Assembly (NCBI GenBank): GCA_037974665.1
Contig: CM075768.1
Coordinates: 65,003,816 to 65,067,815 of the forward strand
Direction of reading: 5' to 3'
Source: Ehretia macrophylla
Lineage: Eukaryota > Streptophyta > Magnoliopsida > Boraginales > Ehretiaceae
Length of the DNA stretch: 64,000 nt
A model generated the notes under the pieces. It did no database searches. It was not told the DNA's origin and saw only the letters and a program-made list of their open reading frames with translations. This document shows, piece by piece, positions 58,270 to 64,000 of the stretch (positions are counted from its first letter, which is position 1; every line of letters starts with the position of its first letter). A program made the translations under genes and the position numbers.

Positions 58270-58387
58270 GGGTGCAACACGAGGATTTCCCAGGGGGTCA
58301 CCCATCCTAGTACTACTCTCGTCCAAGCACGCTTAACTTCTGAGTTCTGATGGGATCCGGTGCATTAGTGCTTGTATGATCGCACCC
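58270..58387 (-). rRNA. 5S rRNA, copy 63
   Basis: Changes: GGATTTCC, CTCGTCC, CTTCTGAG and GTGCTTG. Boxes A and C intact apart from the base next to box A. Confidence 0.92.
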
Positions 58388-58945
58388 GTCATGTTGAGGG
58401 CACAATTCCTTAATGAGTTAACGGTTCACAGTCCCAGCCTAGAGAAATGGCCAATTCAAAAGGCCCAATGGGCTTAACGATAACCTATCTGCTTGAACAA
58501 CGCAGTATCCTAGCATGGCGTGATATCGACACGTTGTAGGGCCCCCTAATGTCCTGCTAGTAAGGTTGTCGGCCTTTTAACAACTCACGACGTACGATCC
58601 GGGATGAAAAAGTAGAGCGAAAGAAGAAAAGTGGCTTGAAACTGATGAAAACGTTCCATTTTGGGCTCCAAAAATGGGAAAGCAAGCAAACTGGCTGCCC
58701 CCGTCGTAGAGCTCTCAGAGAGCTTTGCTACGGTATGTTGTGCGCCGCGTAACTCCTTACGGATCAAAAGTTATGGGCACCAGAGCGACGGACACCTGGT
58801 CATAACCCCTACGCCCTTGGTTGGCGGGCCCAGCCTCCACGTGAAGCGAAGTTGTCTTACCAAGATGCCGTGGGATTCGATAATAGAAATGTGGTGGATA
58901 AAGTATCTTGGCAACCCAAACCGGAGCAAAAAAAATTCAAAAGGG

Positions 58946-59063
58946 GGGTGCAACACGAGGACATCCCAGGGGGTCACCCATCCTAGTACTACTCTCGCCC
59001 AAGCACGCTTAACTTCGGAGTTCTGATGGGATCCGGTGCATTAGTGCTGGTATGATCACACCC
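58946..59063 (-). rRNA. 5S rRNA, copy 64 (well preserved)
   Basis: Two changes only: GACATCC and GATCACACCC. Boxes A and C are intact. The nearby spacer has type B traits (AAGATGCCG, AAATGTGG) within a type C neighbourhood. Confidence 0.94.
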
Positions 59064-59621
59064 GTCATGTTGAGGGCATAATTCCTTTATGTGTTAACGG
59101 TTCACAGTCCCAGCCTAGAAAGATGGCCAAGTTAAAAGGCCCAATGGGCTTAACGTTAACCCATCTGCTTCAACAACAGAGCATCCTAGCAAGATGTGAT
59201 ATCGACTCGTTGTAGGGGCCCCTAATGTCCCGCGAGTAAGGTTGTCATCCTTTTAACAGCTCACGATGTACGATCCGAGATGAAAAAACAGAGCAGAAGA
59301 AGAAAAGTAGCCTGAAACTGATGAGAACGTTCGATTTTATGCTACAAAAACGGCACAGTGAGCAAGCTGGCTACCCCCGTCGTAGAGCTCTCAGAGAGCT
59401 TTGCAACGGTATACTGTGCGCCGCGAAACTCCTTACGGATCAAAAGTCATGGGCACTAGAGCGACGGAGACCTGGTCACATGCCCTATGCCCTCGGTTTG
59501 CAGGCCCATCCTCTACGTGAAGCGAAGTTGTCTTGCCCAATGTTCCGTGGGATTCGGTAATAGAAATTTGGTGGATACAGTATCTTGGCAACCCTAACCA
59601 GGGCAAAAAAAATTGAAAATG

Positions 59622-59739
59622 GGGTACAACATGAGGACTTCCCAGGGGGTCACCCATCATAGTACTACTCTCGCCCAAGCATGTTTTACTTCGGAGTTCT
59701 GATTGGATCCGGTCCATTAGTGCTGGTATGATCGCCCCC
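59622..59739 (-). rRNA. 5S rRNA, copy 65
   Basis: Changes: GGGTACAACATG, CATCATAG, CATGTTTTAC in box A, TGATTGG, GGTCCATT and CGCCCCC. The inverted LTR is 160 bp upstream. Confidence 0.9.
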
Positions 59740-60529
59740 GTCATGTTGAGGGCACAATTCCTTTATTTGTTAACGGTTCACAGTCCCAGCCTAGAGAAAT
59801 GGCCCATTCGAAAGTCCCAATGGGATTTACGACAACCCATCCGCTTGAACAATGCAGCATCCTCGCAAGACGTGATATCGACGTGTTGTAGGGCCCTCTT
59901 GTCACGCCCCAACCCGGCCTATAAGGTTAGACTAGGGTGTGAACTAACAATCAAGTGACATCATGTACTTAGCTGTTTAAAAAGATTAACACCTAGTGAT
60001 TTAGTCTAAACTCCAAAGTTTTTCCGGAAAACTGGCAGCATAACGGCTGTAATTGGCCCTTTGGTTTGACCTAATTCTCTAAATGCCTCAAAATTTACCA
60101 TCTCAAACTTATTTCCAACTAAGATTACTAGTTTACCATCAAATGAATTGTCTATTGGTTATGCGACGTTCTGTTTCATTTATAGCCTAGCATGATACTA
60201 TGTCTCGTTTGTTTGTTTGTCCTCGTTACAATTATACCTGTTGATCTTAGCTCAATAGCAAGTACCTGTTAAGATTGGATAAGTTCATTTACTTAGATCT
60301 TAACCAAAGCATCGTAACCTAAGATAGATACTACCGGTGATAAAAGCAAAACGATCATAGTAGTGTTATGTCAAGCATCAGTCTACTTAATATGAGTACA
60401 AACCAAAATTAGACCCCAAATTACAACGGGGATCTTTTACATTAGCAACAACAAGCAACATAAGATAAATGGTCTTCAAGGAGCACAAAGTACACAAGTA
60501 CGTTCAAGCAAAACAACAATGACAGGCAA

Positions 60530-60592
60530 TCACTCCCGGGGTTCATCATTAGGCACATTGTCCTTGGGTTCCTGTACCTGTTCTTCTTCACC
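60530..60592 (-). other. Short acidic reading frame, LTR copy 6
   Basis: 20 codons on the minus strand, GEEEQ to EPRE, then TGA; preceded by ATCATCTCAG. Confidence 0.35.
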
Positions 60593-60881
60593 TGAGATGA
60601 TAAAAGAGGGTGAGTCCTTCTGAACTCAGTGAGGGGGAACGAGAAATAAGTTTTGAAACTCATTTTCCGGTTAAACTTATGAAAAATCCCTGTCTCAAAC
60701 ATACAATAGAAATACAAGTATAGAAACAGGAATACCGGTCTTTCCTCCCCGAGGTTCTCTAGGAACCAAGCGGGAGTACTTATACACATAATAAAAAGGA
60801 TACGGTGAGCTTTTGCTCTCAGATCAGTTCCAGGATCAGTTGTTGCGGCCGACTTCAAATCATCCCCCAAACACGCCAGGT

Positions 60882-61050
60882 GGGTGTACTCCGGATGTAC
60901 CCCAAAATCCTACGACCCAACTCTCCGAGGAAGTCTAGCCCCCAAGCGAGAGAGGGAATGGGACCATGGTAGTCACGGGTGCACCGGCAAGCCCGATGCC
61001 GCCCGGTGTGCGTGATCGCTACCATGCCAACAGGAAAGGTTGCAACCTTG
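60882..61050 (-). other. GC-rich conserved LTR module, copy 6 (inverted)
   Basis: Reverse complement of the module: GTACTCCGGATGTAC at the left, AAGGTTGCAACCTT at 61036-61049 on the right. Confidence 0.75.
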
Positions 61051-62716
61051 TATGCAATGCACATTCATGACATGTAATATATCACAGAAGGAGGACAACA
61101 AAGTAGGTTGTCTCCGAACAGTCATAAGATTGCACATTGACAGGCAAACAAGTAGGACACGATAAGACATGAAATTTCACTTGAAAGGCATATAGAGTTA
61201 TATGAAAATTAAACGGGCAGCCATGTAACACATGTAAAACAGGACATATAACTCATTAAGAAGCCCACATAATCAAGTGATAAGATTATTCAACATGCAG
61301 TGAAATTAACATGGGTTCGGTAGCAAGAAAAGCTTATTTGACAACATGCAACGGTCAAGATCACTTTTGACGTTATGAAACAATCACGGGCAGCCCACTA
61401 AGTGTATAATTACCACACAATATCCAAATGATCAACACTTAGCAAAACTACCTAGTCATTAGGGCTTCCATTTCATGTATATTCGTGCAATTTGAGCCTC
61501 AACCCAACTCAATGTCAATCTCAAACCATACATTATTTAATTCAACATCCTCAAACATTCAAAACGTCCACACAACATCCCAACACCACATTTCCACACA
61601 ATTAGTACCACAAGAGAGGTTACAACAATTTTCCCATGCATGTAACTAAATGAAACCTTTACTGCAATAGGCTGTTTTCTCACAATCAATAGGATAATCA
61701 AACAATCTCCAAATTCAGTGAATAATATGTAAAATTAAATATTAAGAAGTTAACTAAAATCAGAAACAAGCCTTGCATCAATTGGAGTTCAAAATCGTTA
61801 GTTATATCCGAAACAGTGAGGTAGCACAAAACTGTCCAGATTTGCACACTTTTCAGAAATTGACGTTTTTGAGGTCCTTAGGGTCAGTTTTAGCTTTGGT
61901 CTATTTCTGGAAAAATTGTCCAGAACTGAAAAATATAGTAGCACACCAATTTTAATTCATTTTGGAAATTATTTTCTAAGTCAAATATGGTTCGTTCCAC
62001 AAGGTCAGTGCATCTGCCAAAACCTGATTCATTTTTCCAGATTTCCAGATTTGGTCACATTTTAATGATTTGCCATTTTGAGGACCTTAGATTCAAAATT
62101 AGCTTAGGCCTATTTCTGGGAAAAATGTTCAAAACTGTCCAAACTATTCACCCACCAATTTTAAAGCATTTTCGACATCACATTCTTAGCTAAACTTACC
62201 TCGAACATACTGGTCAGAGAGTTGTCATCCATTTCGACTTCACCTAGCATCATTTTCAAGCCAAGATCTTGCCATGCATGGTTGTTTAAGCTTATGAACG
62301 ACCACATATCTCAAGTACAGAAGAAAATACACACATTCATGAGCATGCATGTGAAATTTTGAAGAGTTTTCAAAAGGTTTTAACCCTCACCTTAGCAATC
62401 AACCACAAAAATGCTCAAAACCTTTGTTGAAGCACAACTTTCTCCTTCTCCTTGCTTAGGCAACAACCCAACTAGCTTTTCTCTATTTTTCCTAGCTTAG
62501 TGATCAAACTCTTAGCACATGCATGAGGTTAAACCATGAAGAAAATAAATGGTTGTCAAGAAGCTTACCTAGGGCCGAAATGAAGGTTCAGTGCACATGC
62601 ATGAGTGATTTTTTGAACTCTAGCTTGTTTGCTTGAGTTGCTTGGGTGATTTGCTTGCCTTGTTCGACTAAGGTATGATGAAGAGGAGCAAAGATGGTGA
62701 GAGCTCAGCCAAGGAC

Positions 62717-62780
62717 CGAAATGGAGAGAGGAAATGAGAGTGAGAGAGAGATGGTGAGAGGGAAATGAGTGAAAATGAAA
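62717..62780 (-). promoter_or_regulatory. Pyrimidine-rich tract (minus strand), LTR copy 6
   Basis: Purine-rich on the plus strand (GGAGAGAGGAAATGAG). It is the reverse complement of the tract in the other family 1 copies. Confidence 0.4.
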
Positions 62781-63261
62781 AAACGACAAAGCCTTGCAAC
62801 TTGTTGAAGCATGCTCGGCCTTGGGCAGCCAAAAATCTGATTTTTGTGTCTTCAAAATGTTATTTTTTGAATGCTAGCATGGGCATGCAAGGGCTGGTCG
62901 AGTATGGTGAGGAATTGAGAGGAATTGAGCAATTTTTTAATGCCTTGTGCTAAGTGGTTGTCTAAGCATGCATAATAAACTATGTTGTTCAAATTTCTTG
63001 CTCAAGAACAAGGCATGGCCGGCTATTGTATGTGCCAATTCTGAATTTTTTTTGTCTTGTTGAGTGTTATTTTAATTGTATTTTGAAAGTGCAAAAGGAA
63101 TAATGAATAAAGAATAAGGAATGTTTTGTGTTTGGTGCATTTTTTGTCTTCTAGTGAATTGAATTAGGATTATTATATTGATAGTGGATTTTGTAGGATT
63201 GTTTTAGGATTATTTTATAGTTTAGTGCTCCGTGTAAGATGGTTTCTCGCTTAGTGTGAAG

Positions 63262-63470
63262 GCATGCTTTGCTAGGTCTAGGGAACACACTATGAGATAG
63301 GACACGAACTACGAGACGAACACACGTTTTTCAAGTAAACGCACGCAACACTATATGAATGCATGTAATTCAATGCAAGGCACACAAAACTAAACACAAT
63401 TCTCAAACCTAAGTCATGGCACGCAAATCTAGGTTAGGGCAAATGAAGCTAGGTTTCGCACGCAAATCAG
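63262..63470 (-). repeat. Short ACGTGC minisatellite, LTR copy 6
   Basis: Reverse-complement form (GCACGCAA, GAACACACG, GACACGAAC) of the short repeat seen in copy 4. Confidence 0.65.
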
Positions 63471-63484
63471 GGTCGGGCCTCACA

Positions 63485-64000
63485 CCTCTAATGTCCCGCG
63501 AGTAAGGTTGTGGTCCTTTTAACAGCTCACGACGTACAATCTGAGATGGAAAAACAGAGCAAAAGAAGAAAAGTGGCCTGAAACTGATGAAAACGTTCGA
63601 TTTTTTCCTCCTAAAAGGGCACAACGAGCAAGCTCACTGACCCCTTCGTAGAGCTGTCGGAGAGCTTTGCAACGGTATGCTGTGCGCCACGTAACTCCTT
63701 ACGGATCAAAAGTTATGGGCACCGGAGCGACGGAGAGCTGGTCACAAGCCATATGCCCTCGGTTTGCGGGCCCATCCTCAACGTGAAGTGAAGTTGTCTT
63801 GCCCAATGTTCCGTGGGATTTGGTAATAGATATTTGGTGGATAAAGTATCTTGGCAACACTAACCAGGGCAAAAAAAATTGAAAAGGGGGTGCAACACGA
63901 GGACTTCCCAAGGGGTCGCCCATCCTAGTACTACTCTCGCCCAAGCACGCTTAACTTCGGAGTTCTGATGGGATCTGATGCATTCGTGCTGGTATGATCG
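63485..64000 (-). repeat. 5S rDNA array, block 7 (right edge)
   Basis: The rest of the spacer behind the inverted LTR, starting with the second CCTCT target copy, and a 5S gene cut by the window end. It is type C-like by CACAAGCC, but has GATATTTGG and GCGGGCCCATCC. The array continues beyond the window. Confidence 0.93.
63888..64000 (-). rRNA. 5S rRNA, copy 66 (cut by window end)
   Basis: 113 of 118 core positions; the first five transcribed bases lie beyond the window. Changes: CCAAGGGG, GTCGCCC in box C, GATCTGATGC and GCATTCG. Box A intact. Confidence 0.9.

Larger units (their letters stand above)
53268..59899 (-). repeat. 5S rDNA array, block 6 (type C units)
   Basis: Ten type C units between the LTR at 49687-53267 and the inverted LTR at 59900-63484. 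The part up to about 57.03 kb is the partner of 31499-39239. The unit holding the gene at 58946 carries type B-like traits near the gene (CCCAGCCTCCACG, AAGATGCCG, AAATGTGG), which suggests exchange between subfamilies. Confidence 0.94.
59900..63484 (-). mobile_element. Solo LTR, family 1, copy 6, inverted (3585 bp)
   Basis: On the plus strand it reads TGTCACGCC to GGGCCTCACA, so it is inverted relative to the other LTRs and has the same polarity as the 5S genes. Perfect 5-bp duplication CCTCT at 59895-59899 and 63485-63489. Short subfamily, like copy 4. All modules of the family appear as reverse complements: acidic frame 60530-60592, GC-rich module 60882-61050, purine tract 62717-62780, repeat start 63262-63484. 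Of the family 1 copies only this one has a perfect target duplication, so it is probably the youngest. Confidence 0.88.

Noticed and set aside
1-64000. About 150 open frames of 60-160 codons, many near-identical on both strands (for example proteins starting MGESSTRMGDPLG or MIRKELRGAQHTV)
   Set aside because: They recur every 677 bp, run across 5S genes and spacer on both strands, and start or stop at random unit variants. They are chance frames of a tandem repeat, not a protein family.
1-64000. CRISPR-like or phage-like regular repeats
   Set aside because: The repeat unit is a complete 5S gene with spacer, and the organism is a plant.
1-64000. tRNA genes or other RNA polymerase III genes in the spacers
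   Set aside because: I saw no paired A and B boxes with cloverleaf potential. A covariance-model search would be needed to exclude weak cases.

Overview
The window lies entirely inside a plant nuclear 5S ribosomal DNA tandem array. I find 66 copies of the 5S rRNA gene (63 full length, two with a 25-bp internal deletion, one cut by the window end), all transcribed from the minus strand. The basic unit is about 677 bp: a 118-nt gene core plus a spacer of about 559 bp. The gene sequence (box A, box C, CTCCGAAG segment, start GGGTGCGATC), the upstream AT box and the T-run behind the gene are those of a seed plant, probably a dicot. I cannot name the species. The array enters and leaves through both window edges. 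I see no protein-coding gene; the many open frames are chance frames over the repeated units.

The array is broken by five complete solo LTRs of retrotransposons and one 5'-truncated LTR. Complete copies lie at 1123-4987, 16970-21087, 33422-37416, 49687-53267 and 59900-63484, each bounded by TG...CA and by 5-bp target duplications. The fragment is at 30624-31498. Four complete copies and the fragment belong to one family (ends TGTGAGGCC and GGCGTGACA); 33422-37416 is a second, distantly related family (TGTGACGCC and GGCGTTACA). No gag-pol region, primer-binding site or second LTR is present. All insertions are in spacers, none in a 5S gene.

Between the LTRs the units fall into three spacer subfamilies. 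Type A (1 to about 27 kb) has AGAGATTTGG and a TATA-like box. Type B (about 27.1-30.6 kb) has AAGGTGCCG and has lost the TATA-like box. Type C (31.5 kb to the end) has AGAAATTTGG and an AATAAAGG box. Higher-order structure is visible: a five-unit repeat of about 3.3 kb present three times (about 11.7-25.8 kb), a two-unit repeat of about 1.35 kb (39.1-44.5 kb), and a duplicated block of about 4.6 kb (30624-39239 and 52393-57034). That block allows the insertions to be ordered in time.

Most gene copies carry several substitutions, many at CpG sites, so this looks like a decaying, probably methylated and largely silent part of a 5S locus with a few near-intact copies (for example 113-230, 22844-22961, 30227-30344, 54890-55007, 58946-59063). 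I found no undescribed enzymatic or defence system. The interest lies in the history of the array and in conserved non-coding modules inside the LTRs.
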